A stretch of 64,000 bases of DNA from an uncultured Cellulosilyticum sp. (GTDB lineage Bacteria > Bacillota > Clostridia > Lachnospirales > Cellulosilyticaceae): the NCBI GenBank assembly GCA_934725855.1, contig CAKVCL010000017.1, positions 1 through 64,000 of the forward strand. The letters are read 5' to 3'. The stretch's first letter is position 1; every line of letters starts with the position of its first letter. The translations under genes and the position numbers were made by a program. Positions 7,824 through 16,093 of this stretch are shown in pieces. The notes under the pieces are model-generated. The model ran no database searches. It saw only the letters and a program-made list of their open reading frames with translations, and was not told the DNA's origin.

Positions 7824-9191
7824 CTATTCTTTATTCTTTGTTTTTGAAGGTCGATATCCAAGTAAAGCTATAAAAATTAACGCTGCTGTAACTGCCAAGC
7901 TTAATGGATACGCCATCATAATTGTTTTAAATGTTCTATTTGTCGGGAACACTGTGCAAATCCAGATAATCCTGACGCCACATACACCGATTATGGTCAG
8001 AACTGCCGGTACAAGTGAGATTCCAAAGCCTCTTAAATATCCGGACATATTCTCGTATAACATGCTAAATGTATATGCTGCAAAAACAATCAGAAGTCTT
8101 GTATAACCAATTTTAACTACCTGTGGGTCACTATTAAAAATTGCTAAAAGACTCTTTCCGAAAAAAAGTACTATAACAATCATGACCGCTGTCGCAATCG
8201 CATCTTCTAGAATACATAAGATAAAGGCTTTTCGACATCTCTTCAATTGGCCTGCTCCAAAATTCTGTCCGACAAATGTTGTACATGCTTGACTAAACGA
8301 ATTCATAATGTCATAAACGCAGATTTCTATATTCAATGCCGCACTTGAAGCTGCAATTACTATTGTTCCGAGACTATTAATGGCTGACTGAATAACAATA
8401 TTAGCTACTGCAAATACTGCTGTCTGGATTCCTGCTGGAAGTCCAATCTTCATGATTTTAATAAAAATATTCCTATCAAATCGCAAATCTTTCCTGTCTA
8501 TCCGAACAATACTGTCCATTTTCATAAGTTTTATCAGAAGAATCACTGAACTTACAACATTCGCCATTACTGTTGCAATCGCCACACCATTTACAGTCAT
8601 TTTCAGTACGATTACAAAAAACAAATTTAACAAAACATTTAACACACCTGAAACAGCAAGTGCCTTTAATGGAATTCGTGTTTCTCCTATACTTCGATAA
8701 ATAGCCGCTTCAAAGTTATACAACAATATTACCGGCATTCCAAGTAAATAGATACGAATATACATAAGTGCATAAGGGAGCACCTCTCCCGGCACATGAA
8801 GCATTTGTAACAGATAACCTATAAATATTTCTCCGATTATCGTCGTTAATATACCTCCCACAATCGCCATAATCACAGAAGTATGTACTGCCTTATGGAT
8901 TGTGGGTTCATCTTTTCTTCCTATCGCATTTGCAATTACTACATTTGCTCCTAATGCAATTCCTATGAAGAAATTCAATATCAGTCCAATAATAGGACTG
9001 TTTGCACCAACTGCAGCAACTGCGATTGTTTTTGCGTTTCCTGTAAAATTTCCAACGATTGCAAGATCTGATGCGTTGAAGAGCTGTTCCAAAATACCTG
9101 TTGCAGCAACTGGAAGTGCATATTTGATAATTTTATTCCATAAAGGACCATGCAGCATATCTATCTGCGTCCTTTGGGTTTGTTTCTCCAT
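7824..9191 (-). CDS. MATE family multidrug/sodium antiporter
   Basis: Inner-membrane cation-coupled drug exporter. The 455 residues contain about twelve hydrophobic segments in the two-bundle MATE arrangement. The N-terminal PVAATGILEQLFNASDLAIVGNFTG and the pseudo-repeat GLPAGIQTAVFAVANIVIQSAINSLGT are typical, as is FVGQNFGAGQLKRCRKA. AGGGTG precedes the ATG. It starts 19 bp after the aldo/keto reductase remnant and was probably co-transcribed with it. In context it fits a detoxification island; substrates cannot be predicted. Confidence 0.92.
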   Translation of the reverse strand: MEKQTQRTQIDMLHGPLWNKIIKYALPVAATGILEQLFNASDLAIVGNFTGNAKTIAVAAVGANSPIIGLILNFFIGIALGANVVIANAIGRKDEPTIHKAVHTSVIMAIVGGILTTIIGEIFIGYLLQMLHVPGEVLPYALMYIRIYLLGMPVILLYNFEAAIYRSIGETRIPLKALAVSGVLNVLLNLFFVIVLKMTVNGVAIATVMANVVSSVILLIKLMKMDSIVRIDRKDLRFDRNIFIKIMKIGLPAGIQTAVFAVANIVIQSAINSLGTIVIAASSAALNIEICVYDIMNSFSQACTTFVGQNFGAGQLKRCRKAFILCILEDAIATAVMIVIVLFFGKSLLAIFNSDPQVVKIGYTRLLIVFAAYTFSMLYENMSGYLRGFGISLVPAVLTIIGVCGVRIIWICTVFPTNRTFKTIMMAYPLSLAVTAALIFIALLGYRPSKTKNKE

Positions 9192-9210
9192 TTCTAATCA
9201 CCCTTTTTAA

Positions 9211-9700
9211 TTAATGCAGATTATAAACAAACTTTACAAAGGCAGGATCATCATGATTTACGATTTCACTGTGTCCCAAATCCTTTGATGCAATAACCTT
9301 CATCTCTTCTTCGGTAAGTGTAAAATCCCAAATATCAATATTCTGCTCCATTCTTTCTACATGGACAGATTTTGGAATGATAGAAACTCCGCGCTGTGTA
9401 TTCCATCTGAGATCTACCTGTGCTGCGTAATCCATATCTAATCGCTTAAGAGATGCTTTCACTGCCTGATATGCCTCTTCATCAGTTCCCATATCACTTA
9501 CCCACACTTTTGTTGTGATAAATAATTCATCTCTTGTCGTAATTCCATCATCGATTGCTCTTGCAACTGCTTTTCCGACTGCTTTCTCATTTCCATAAGC
9601 GGTTGCAGTATCAATCAAACGGTATCCTGTTTTGATTGCATCATAAACGACCTTCTCACACTCTATGGCATCTGGAATCTGAAATATTCCGAATCCCTCC
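9211..9700 (-). pseudogene. Aldo/keto reductase, internally deleted and 5'-truncated
   Basis: The reading frame holds a clear AKR start, [20 protein letters not shown] then [16 protein letters not shown] with the catalytic Asp and Tyr and ITTKVWV with the Lys. After LKRLDMDY it jumps straight to [20 protein letters not shown] and the normal AKR C-terminus. About 90-100 residues of the barrel, including the catalytic His strand (usually LIHQP), are missing, yet the frame is kept. AKRs are normally about 270-280 residues, so this is very unlikely to be functional. Its 5' side is fused out of frame to a ferredoxin gene fragment (see 9695-10009). Confidence 0.85.
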
Positions 9701-10009
9701 TTTGGAATACCAGACACTCTTTTGCCCATCCATACTAAAGCATTTCTTCGGACATACTTTTGTACAAATTTCGCATCCAATACACTCATCCGTAATCCGA
9801 TAAAAATTTGAAGATGTATTCTCTGGCATTGTTGCCATTCGTTTAAGATATTCCCGATGCGCTGCCCTGTCAGTGTCTGTCATAGGTGTTATATACTTTC
9901 GGTTGTTTTCAATATCTTCACGAATTTTTTCTATATGCTCATCAACCTTTTTATCGATTGTTTTCTGTTTATTCATATCAAATCCCGGCAAAAAATTATC
10001 TGCCCTCAT
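9695..10009 (-). pseudogene. EFR1-type flavodoxin/ferredoxin remnant
   Basis: Starting at 10009 the frame reads ADNFLPGFDMNKQKTIDKKV, then a helical linker, then the [4Fe-4S] motif [18 protein letters not shown] and VWYSKGG. This matches the linker and first ferredoxin cluster of EFR1-family proteins (flavodoxin plus two [4Fe-4S]). The N-terminal flavodoxin half and the second cluster are absent. At about 9695-9702 the sequence passes into the aldo/keto reductase in another frame. A deletion that joined two neighbouring genes is the simplest explanation. Confidence 0.75.
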
Positions 10010-10035
10010 TTGTTACTAGTACTGATTTTAGCTGG

Positions 10036-10075
10036 AAGTAAAAATCGTCTTCTACATAATAGTAGAAGACGATTT
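10036..10075 (-). terminator. Intrinsic terminator of ppdK
   Basis: A perfect 14-bp stem, AAATCGTCTTCTAC (10042-10055) and GTAGAAGACGATTT (10062-10075), with loop ATAATA. On the minus strand it is followed by TTTTAC. It lies about 30 nt after the ppdK stop. Confidence 0.88.
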
Positions 10076-10103
10076 AACAGATGATAAACTTTATGTGATT
10101 AGA

Positions 10104-12731
10104 TTATTTTTCAGCAATCGCAGCTTGAGCAGCAGCTAAACGAGCGATTGGTACTCTAAATGGTGAACAAGATACATAGTCAAGTCCAATCTTGTGGCAG
10201 AATTCTACAGATGATGGATCGCCACCATGTTCTCCACAAATACCTACATGAAGTTTTGGATTCACTGGACGACCTAATTTAAGAGCCATATCCATTAATT
10301 TACCAACACCAGATTGGTCTAATTTAGCAAATGGATCATTTTCGAAAATCTTAGTATCATAGTAAGCATCTAAGAACTTACCAGCATCATCACGAGAGAA
10401 ACCAAATGTCATTTGTGTTAAGTCATTTGTACCGAAGCAGAAGAAATCAGCTTCTTTAGCAATCTCATCAGCTGTAAGAGCAGCTCTTGGGATTTCAATC
10501 ATTGTACCTACTTCATATTCTAAGTTTGCACCAGCTGCAGCGATTTCAGCATCTGCTGTTTCAACAACCACTTTCTTAACAAATTTAAGTTCTTTAATAT
10601 CACAAATAAGTGGAATCATGATTTCTGGTTTTACGTTCCAATCAGGATGTGCTTTTTGAACGTTGATTGCTGCACGAATAACAGCTTTGGTTTGCATTTT
10701 AGCAATTTCTGGGTAAGTTACAGCCAAACGGCATCCTCTGTGACCCATCATTGGGTTGAATTCATGTAATGAATCAATGATTGCTTTGATATCAGCCACT
10801 GATTTATTTTGAGCTTTTGCAAGTTTCTCAATATCTTCTTCTTCAGTTGGAACGAATTCATGAAGTGGTGGATCTAAGAAACGAATGGTTACTGGGCAAC
10901 CTTCAAGTGCTTCATATAATTTTTCAAAGTCACCTTGTTGATATGGAAGAATTTTATCAAGAGCAGCTTCTCTTTCTTCCACTGTATCCGCACAAATCAT
11001 TTCACGGAATGCAGCAATTCTATCTGCTTCAAAGAACATGTGCTCTGTACGGCAAAGACCAATACCTTCTGCACCTAATTCACGAGCTTTTTTAGCATCT
11101 GCTGGAGTATCAGCATTTGTACGAACTTTTAATTTTCTAAATTCATCAGCCCAAGCCATGATTCTTCCAAATTCACCAGCGATAGTTGCATCAACTGTAG
11201 GAATCACACCATCATAGATATTTCCTGTTGAACCATCAATAGAGATATAATCTCCTTCATGGAATGTTTTTCCACCTAATTCAAATTTCTTGTTTGCTTC
11301 ATCCATTTTAATGTCACCACAACCAGATACACAGCATGTACCCATACCACGAGCAACTACAGCAGCATGTGATGTCATACCACCACGTACAGTTAAGATA
11401 CCTTGAGCAGCTTTCATACCTTCGATATCTTCTGGAGAAGTTTCAAGACGAACAAGGACAACTTTTTCACCTGCAGCGCCTTGTACTTTTGCATCATCAG
11501 CAGTAAAGACAACTTTACCACAAGCAGCACCTGGAGATGCACCAAGACCTTTACCCATTGGTGTAGCAGCTTTTAATGCTTTTGCATCAAATTGTGGGTG
11601 AAGAAGTGTATCAAGGTTTCTAGGATCAATCATTGCAACTGCTTCTTCTGGTGTTCTCATACCTTCATCTACAAGGTCACAAGCAATTTTAAGTGCAGCT
11701 TGAGCTGTTCTTTTACCATTACGTGTTTGTAACATATAAAGATGACGGTCTTCAATTGTGAATTCCATATCTTGCATGTCTCTGTAATGATTTTCAAGTG
11801 TTGCACATACGCCTTTGAATTGTTCAAATACTTCTGGCATAACTTCTGCTAATTGTTCGATTTTTTGTGGTGTACGAACACCAGCAACAACGTCTTCACC
11901 TTGAGCGTTCATTAAGAATTCACCCATTAATTTCTTTTCACCAGTAGCTGGGTCACGTGTGAAGGCAACACCTGTACCAGATGTTTCACCCATGTTACCA
12001 AATGCCATAGGTTGTACGTTAACAGCTGTTCCCCAAGAATATGGGATATCATTGTCACGACGGTAAACGTTTGCTCTTGGGTTATCCCATGAACGGAATA
12101 CTGCTTTAATGGCTTCCATTAATTGAACTTTTGGATCATCTGGGAAGTCTTCACCAATTTTAGCTTTGTATTCAGCTTTGAATTGATTTGCAAGTTCTTT
12201 TAAGTCATCAGCATCTAACTCAACGTCTTGAGTGACACCTTTTTTCTCTTTCATTTCATCAATAAGTTGTTCGAAGTATTTTTTACCAACTTCCATAACA
12301 ACATCTGAGAACATTTGAATAAATCTTCTGTAGCAGTCCCATGCCCATCTTGGATTACCAGATTTTTTAGCAAGTACTTCAACAACATCTTCATTTAAAC
12401 CAAGATTAAGGATAGTATCCATCATACCTGGCATAGATGCTCTAGCACCTGAACGTACAGATACTAAAAGTGGATTTTCTTTATCACCAAATTTTTTACC
12501 ATTGATTTCTTCAATTTTAGCGATGTATTCCATGATTTGACCTTGGATTTCATCGTTAATTTTTTTACCATCTTCATAATATTGAGTACAAGCTTCTGTT
12601 GTGATTGTAAAACCTTGTGGTACTGGAAGACCAAGATTTGTCATTTCTGCTAAGTTAGCACCTTTACCACCAAGAAGGTTTCTCATATCTGCGTTACCTT
12701 CTTTAAATAAGTAGACCCATTTATTAGCCAT
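10104..12731 (-). CDS. ppdK: Pyruvate, phosphate dikinase
   Basis: Interconverts pyruvate + ATP + Pi with PEP + AMP + PPi in the cytosol; in anaerobic clostridia it serves PPi-linked glycolysis or gluconeogenesis. The N-terminal ATP-grasp domain begins KWVYLFKEGNADMRNLLGGKGANLAEM. The phosphohistidine domain has GGMTSHAAVVARGMGTCCVSG with its catalytic His. The C-terminal PEP-binding barrel ends CGEHGGDPSSVEFCHKIGLD and YVSCSPFRVPIARLAAAQA. About 875 residues, full length. The start is the ATG at 12731 (MANKWVYLF), 10 nt after GGAGGG; a TTG two codons upstream is less likely. Monocistronic, with its own terminator. Confidence 0.97.
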   Translation of the reverse strand: MANKWVYLFKEGNADMRNLLGGKGANLAEMTNLGLPVPQGFTITTEACTQYYEDGKKINDEIQGQIMEYIAKIEEINGKKFGDKENPLLVSVRSGARASMPGMMDTILNLGLNEDVVEVLAKKSGNPRWAWDCYRRFIQMFSDVVMEVGKKYFEQLIDEMKEKKGVTQDVELDADDLKELANQFKAEYKAKIGEDFPDDPKVQLMEAIKAVFRSWDNPRANVYRRDNDIPYSWGTAVNVQPMAFGNMGETSGTGVAFTRDPATGEKKLMGEFLMNAQGEDVVAGVRTPQKIEQLAEVMPEVFEQFKGVCATLENHYRDMQDMEFTIEDRHLYMLQTRNGKRTAQAALKIACDLVDEGMRTPEEAVAMIDPRNLDTLLHPQFDAKALKAATPMGKGLGASPGAACGKVVFTADDAKVQGAAGEKVVLVRLETSPEDIEGMKAAQGILTVRGGMTSHAAVVARGMGTCCVSGCGDIKMDEANKKFELGGKTFHEGDYISIDGSTGNIYDGVIPTVDATIAGEFGRIMAWADEFRKLKVRTNADTPADAKKARELGAEGIGLCRTEHMFFEADRIAAFREMICADTVEEREAALDKILPYQQGDFEKLYEALEGCPVTIRFLDPPLHEFVPTEEEDIEKLAKAQNKSVADIKAIIDSLHEFNPMMGHRGCRLAVTYPEIAKMQTKAVIRAAINVQKAHPDWNVKPEIMIPLICDIKELKFVKKVVVETADAEIAAAGANLEYEVGTMIEIPRAALTADEIAKEADFFCFGTNDLTQMTFGFSRDDAGKFLDAYYDTKIFENDPFAKLDQSGVGKLMDMALKLGRPVNPKLHVGICGEHGGDPSSVEFCHKIGLDYVSCSPFRVPIARLAAAQAAIAEK

Positions 12732-12737
12732 ATTCAA

Positions 12738-13084
12738 AATTCCCTCCTAATTATGTACATCGTAAAGCAAACGCATAAGTTTTTTGGCGGCGAACTATGC
12801 TTGTCTGCTTTATCTACTGTCATTATAACATAATTTTTTTTATTGGATATCATATTTTGGAATTATATATAATCTTTTATTAAATTAACCTATTATTCGA
12901 ACACTCTCAAAGATTTTTTTATAAGTTTTCAACAAAATAAATCTTAATTTTTTAACATATCACTTATTATTATGTTCTAATAAATCAGTCAATTTCTACT
13001 AAAAAAAGACACAATCCTCAAATGCCTCTAGTGCAATGAGATTGTGCCTTTTTTGAAGCTACCATCAATCGTTACAATGAAAGC
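12738..13084. other. Intergenic region ppdK/glyS (347 bp)
   Basis: On the minus strand it carries a consensus -10 (TATAAT, complement of 12822-12827) about 90 nt before ppdK. I see no convincing -35. It also carries the glyS terminator at 13001-13047. No further gene is visible. Confidence 0.5.
13001..13047 (-). terminator. Intrinsic terminator of glyS
   Basis: Stem CACAATC (13010-13016) and GATTGTG (13040-13046), extended by CTCA/TGAG with one bulge, is followed on the minus strand by a seven-T run (13001-13007). It lies about 40 nt after the glyS stop. Confidence 0.8.
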
Positions 13085-14470
13085 TTAAAATGACATCTTA
13101 TTTTCAATATATTTAACTAAATCCTCTATAGCAATACGCTCTTGTGCCATTGTATCACGGTCACGTACAGTGACTTTATGATCTTCTAGTGAGTCAAAGT
13201 CAAATGTAATACAGAATGGTGTACCAATTTCATCTTGTCTTCTATAACGTTTACCGATTGAACCGGCTTCATCAAACTCAACATTAAAGTGTTTTGCAAG
13301 TTCAGTATAAACCTTCATTGCTTCGTCAGATAACTTTTTAGAAAGTGGTAAAATAGCGGCTTTAACTGGAGCAAGCGCTGGATGGAATCTAAAGAGTGTT
13401 CTTGTTTCACCATCTTCTAATGTTTCTTCATCATAGGCTTCACATAAGAAAGCAAGTGTGACACGGTCTGCCCCTAATGATGGTTCGATAACATATGGAA
13501 TATATTTCTCATTCGTTGTTGGATCAAAATAACTCATATCTTGTTTAGATTCTTCTTGGTGTCTGGTAAGGTCAAAGTCTGTACGACTTGCAATGCCCCA
13601 AAGTTCACCCCAACCAAATGGGAACATAAATTCAATATCTGTGGTTGCATTACTGTAATGAGATAATTCTTCAGGTGAGTGATCACGAAGTCTCATATGT
13701 TCTTCGTTAATACCAAGACTAAGAAGGAAGTTTTTACAATAACTTCTCCAGTAATCAAACCATTCAAGCTCTGTACCCGGTTTGCAGAAGAATTCAAGCT
13801 CCATTTGTTCAAATTCTCTGATTCTAAAAATAAAGTTTCCTGGTGTGATTTCATTTCTAAAAGATTTACCGATTTGACCAATTCCAAATGGCACTTTTTT
13901 ACGACTTGTACGTTGAACATTTTTAAAGTTTACAAAAATACCTTGTGCGGTTTCTGGTCTTAAATAAATCGTATTTTTTGAATCTTCTGTTACACCTTGG
14001 AATGTTTTAAACATTAAATTGAATTGACGAATGTCTGTAAAGTCATGTGCACCACAACTTGGGCATGCAATTTGATTGTCTTTAATAAAATCTTGCATTT
14101 TTTCATTTGACCAACCATCTACAACTTCAGGGGTTCCTTTTTCTTGTAAATAATCTTCAATAATTTTATCTGCTCTAAAACGTTCTTTACAAGCTTTGCA
14201 ATCCATTAATGGATCATTAAATCCACCTACATGCCCTGATGCTACCCAAACTTGTGGATTCATTAAGATGGCACAATCTACCCCCACATTATAAGGACTT
14301 TCTTGAACGAATTTTCTCCACCAAGCCTTTTTAACATTGTTTTTGAATTCTACACCTAATGGACCGTAATCCCAAGAGTTTGCCAGTCCTCCATAAATTT
14401 CAGATCCTGGATAAACAAATCCTCTTGATTTTGATACAGCTACAATTTGTTGCATACTTTTTTCTGCCAT
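13085..14470 (-). CDS. glyS: Glycyl-tRNA synthetase (single-chain class II type)
   Basis: Charges tRNA-Gly. This is the alpha2 eukaryote/Gram-positive type (461 residues), not the alpha/beta tetramer. Visible class II features are the N-terminal [21 protein letters not shown], zinc-binding pairs CKAC and CPSC, motif 2 ([21 protein letters not shown]), and motif 3 near [14 protein letters not shown]. The C-terminal anticodon-binding domain begins at [20 protein letters not shown] precedes the ATG. It is controlled by the T-box leader immediately upstream. Confidence 0.97.
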   Translation of the reverse strand: MAEKSMQQIVAVSKSRGFVYPGSEIYGGLANSWDYGPLGVEFKNNVKKAWWRKFVQESPYNVGVDCAILMNPQVWVASGHVGGFNDPLMDCKACKERFRADKIIEDYLQEKGTPEVVDGWSNEKMQDFIKDNQIACPSCGAHDFTDIRQFNLMFKTFQGVTEDSKNTIYLRPETAQGIFVNFKNVQRTSRKKVPFGIGQIGKSFRNEITPGNFIFRIREFEQMELEFFCKPGTELEWFDYWRSYCKNFLLSLGINEEHMRLRDHSPEELSHYSNATTDIEFMFPFGWGELWGIASRTDFDLTRHQEESKQDMSYFDPTTNEKYIPYVIEPSLGADRVTLAFLCEAYDEETLEDGETRTLFRFHPALAPVKAAILPLSKKLSDEAMKVYTELAKHFNVEFDEAGSIGKRYRRQDEIGTPFCITFDFDSLEDHKVTVRDRDTMAQERIAIEDLVKYIENKMSF

Positions 14471-14518
14471 TTGATTGCCTCCTTAATTTTTATTCATTTG
14501 ATTAGTCTTCCTTTTTTC

Positions 14519-14712
14519 ATTAAAAAAAGGAAACCCTAATCATCCCTAGTAAGGGACGAAAGATTTCCTTCCGCGGTTCCACCCTTATTGAATGCCAAAG
14601 CATTCCTCTTTCAAAAATTACTCCAAAGCGCCCTTCATAAAAAGTCATGTAACTGGCTTCCACCCTCCCAGCTTCGCTAAACCATGCCTTACTTACTACT
14701 CCTCTTTTTCAT
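14519..14712 (-). promoter_or_regulatory. T-box riboswitch (glycine) upstream of glyS
   Basis: The canonical T-box sequence AGGGTGGAACCGCGG occurs on the minus strand (complement of 14571-14585). It is followed by a terminator stem (GGAAA ... TTTCC) and a seven-T run ending near 14520. The upstream stem I region contains GGGCGC; the GGC at the complement of 14630-14632 is a candidate glycine specifier codon. Uncharged tRNA-Gly should stabilise the antiterminator and turn glyS on. Confidence 0.92.
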
Positions 14713-14791
14713 TGTAATATCACTTCATTATTTACTGATAAATTTATCAAAAACAAGATAAACTGTCAAGCCTCTTCTTTATATTTCTATT

Positions 14792-15436
14792 TTACAACAC
14801 CTGTTGAATCGTTAAATGGATTTTGCTTGACGCAAAAAAGGATTGATAGGGTTCCTTATCTTGTTCAAGTATTTTCTTTAATTGGATACGTGCACGCGAT
14901 AATCTGGATTTAACTGTTCCTACGGATAGGTCTAAAATAGCAGCAATTTCTTCATAAGAATAATTTTCTATATCTTTTAAAATAATGATTTCCCTATGAT
15001 TTTTTTTGAGTTCATAAATGCCTTGCCACAAAACCTGCTGTTTTTCTTTTTCCAAAAGCTGGGCACTTATATCTTCCCAATATGTACAGTGTTCTTTTTC
15101 TACTTTCTTTTCCTCTGTATCACTATTTACTCCTTTATAAACATTGACCTTTTGCCTTTTATTTTGCTTTCTTAGCCAATCTAAACAAGTATTGGTAGCA
15201 ATTCTATAAATCCATGTGCCTATTTTAGCTTCTCCTCTAAATTGATCGAGTTGCCTCCAAATCTTAATCCAAACTTCTTGTGATGCATCATAGGCTTCAT
15301 GATGATCTCCTAATAGATGAAAACAAATTTGATAAATCTTATGTTCATAGTGACTGATTAATTTTTCAAAAGCCAATAGATTCCCTGCTTTTGCTTCTGC
15401 CATCCATTTTTCTTCTTGTGAACTTTCTATTGGCAT
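14792..15436 (-). CDS. ECF-type RNA polymerase sigma factor
   Basis: Alternative sigma factor of the extracytoplasmic-function class (214 residues). Region 2 covers LISHYEHKIYQICFHLLGDH with YDASQEVWIKIWRQLDQFRG and WIYRIATNTCLDWLRK. Region 4 covers REIIILKDIENYSYEEIAAI with LDLSVGTVKSRLSRARIQLK. A TGGAG site precedes the ATG. No anti-sigma or zinc-finger membrane gene follows: the next gene downstream is T-box-controlled glyS. Its trigger and regulon cannot be read from this window. Confidence 0.92.
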   Translation of the reverse strand: MPIESSQEEKWMAEAKAGNLLAFEKLISHYEHKIYQICFHLLGDHHEAYDASQEVWIKIWRQLDQFRGEAKIGTWIYRIATNTCLDWLRKQNKRQKVNVYKGVNSDTEEKKVEKEHCTYWEDISAQLLEKEKQQVLWQGIYELKKNHREIIILKDIENYSYEEIAAILDLSVGTVKSRLSRARIQLKKILEQDKEPYQSFFASSKIHLTIQQVL

Positions 15437-15542
15437 ATGTTACTCCACATCCTAACTCAATTCCTTATCATTTTCTTATTCTATACAAATCATCCTACAA
15501 ATTCAACTCACTTGTTTTTTATCCCTGCCTAAAAAAATTTTC

Positions 15543-15571
15543 TTGCCTTCTTTGGCAAAATATGATAGTAT
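15543..15571 (+). promoter_or_regulatory. Probable promoter of tRNA-Leu
   Basis: TTGCCT (15543-15548) and TAGTAT (15566-15571) are separated by 17 bp and lie 32 bp before the tRNA. The match to consensus is moderate; the TATATT four bases later is an alternative -10. Confidence 0.45.
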
Positions 15572-15602
15572 ATTCCTTGTCAAAACATTATGTTAAGAAT
15601 TA

Positions 15603-15685
15603 GCCGGCATGTCGGAATGGCAGACGATGCAGACTCAAAATCTGTTGTGGGTAACCACGTGTGGGTTCAAGTCCCACTGCCGGCA
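15603..15685 (+). tRNA. tRNA-Leu (anticodon CAA)
   Basis: An 83-nt class II tRNA. The acceptor stem is GCCGGCA (15603-15609) with TGCCGGC (15678-15684) and discriminator A. The anticodon stem GCAGA/TCTGT encloses the loop CTCAAAA, giving anticodon CAA (codon UUG). There is a long variable arm (TGTGGGTAACCACG) and a T-loop of GGTTCAAGTCC type. CCA is not encoded. It is one of only two plus-strand genes in the window. Confidence 0.96.
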
Positions 15686-15693
15686 TCTTTTAG

Positions 15694-15718
15694 AGCACTA
15701 GGTAACTAGTGCTTTTTA
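15694..15718 (+). terminator. Terminator after tRNA-Leu
   Basis: Stem AGCACTA (15694-15700) and TAGTGCT (15707-15713) with loop GGTAAC, followed by five T on the plus strand, 8 nt after the tRNA. Confidence 0.85.
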
Positions 15719-15740
15719 TATGCATTTAGTAAGTTATGTT

Positions 15741-15781
15741 AAAAAAGGGATGAATCCAATAATTGGATTCATCCCTTTTTT
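15741..15781 (-). terminator. Bidirectional terminator overlapping the comFB stop codon
   Basis: A perfect 20-bp inverted repeat (15741-15760 and 15762-15781; AAAAAAGGGATGAATCCAAT) is centred on AATAATT. The right arm runs into the stop codon of the ComFB-like gene. T-tracts exist on both strands, so it can end transcription from both directions. Confidence 0.88.
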
Positions 15782-16046
15782 AATGCCTTGGTGACGCTTG
15801 AACTAATTTACTTGCTGTAACAACTGCTGCCAAAAGATCTGCTTGATTTTGTGGCATAGTAGCTTCAACTTGACTAATAAGCTCACCCTCTTTGGTTACA
15901 ACATATTTCGATGGTAACAAATTAAGTGTTATCGCTATTATGTCGGCCCTACATTTCTCGCATATACATCCTGTATAGTGCCTAGACTCAATTAAGTGGT
16001 TAACTTCTTTTTTTACAATACCTTCCATCACATTATAAATAATCAT
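15780..16046 (-). CDS. ComFB family protein (late competence development)
   Basis: Small protein of the ComFB family (88 residues). The family signature is clear: NVMEGIVKKEVNHLI, then the Cys motif CICEKCRADIIAITLNLLPS and KYVV. In Bacillus, comFB lies between comFA and comFC; here it stands alone, next to cell-wall genes. Cyanobacterial ComFB homologues have been reported to bind cyclic dinucleotides, so a signalling role is possible but is inference here. GGGGAG precedes the ATG, and the terminator hairpin overlaps its stop codon. Confidence 0.82.
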   Translation of the reverse strand: MIIYNVMEGIVKKEVNHLIESRHYTGCICEKCRADIIAITLNLLPSKYVVTKEGELISQVEATMPQNQADLLAAVVTASKLVQASPRH

Positions 16047-16093
16047 TTGTACTCCCCCACACTTTTAATTTTATTTTTTAGTTATTTCAGGTT

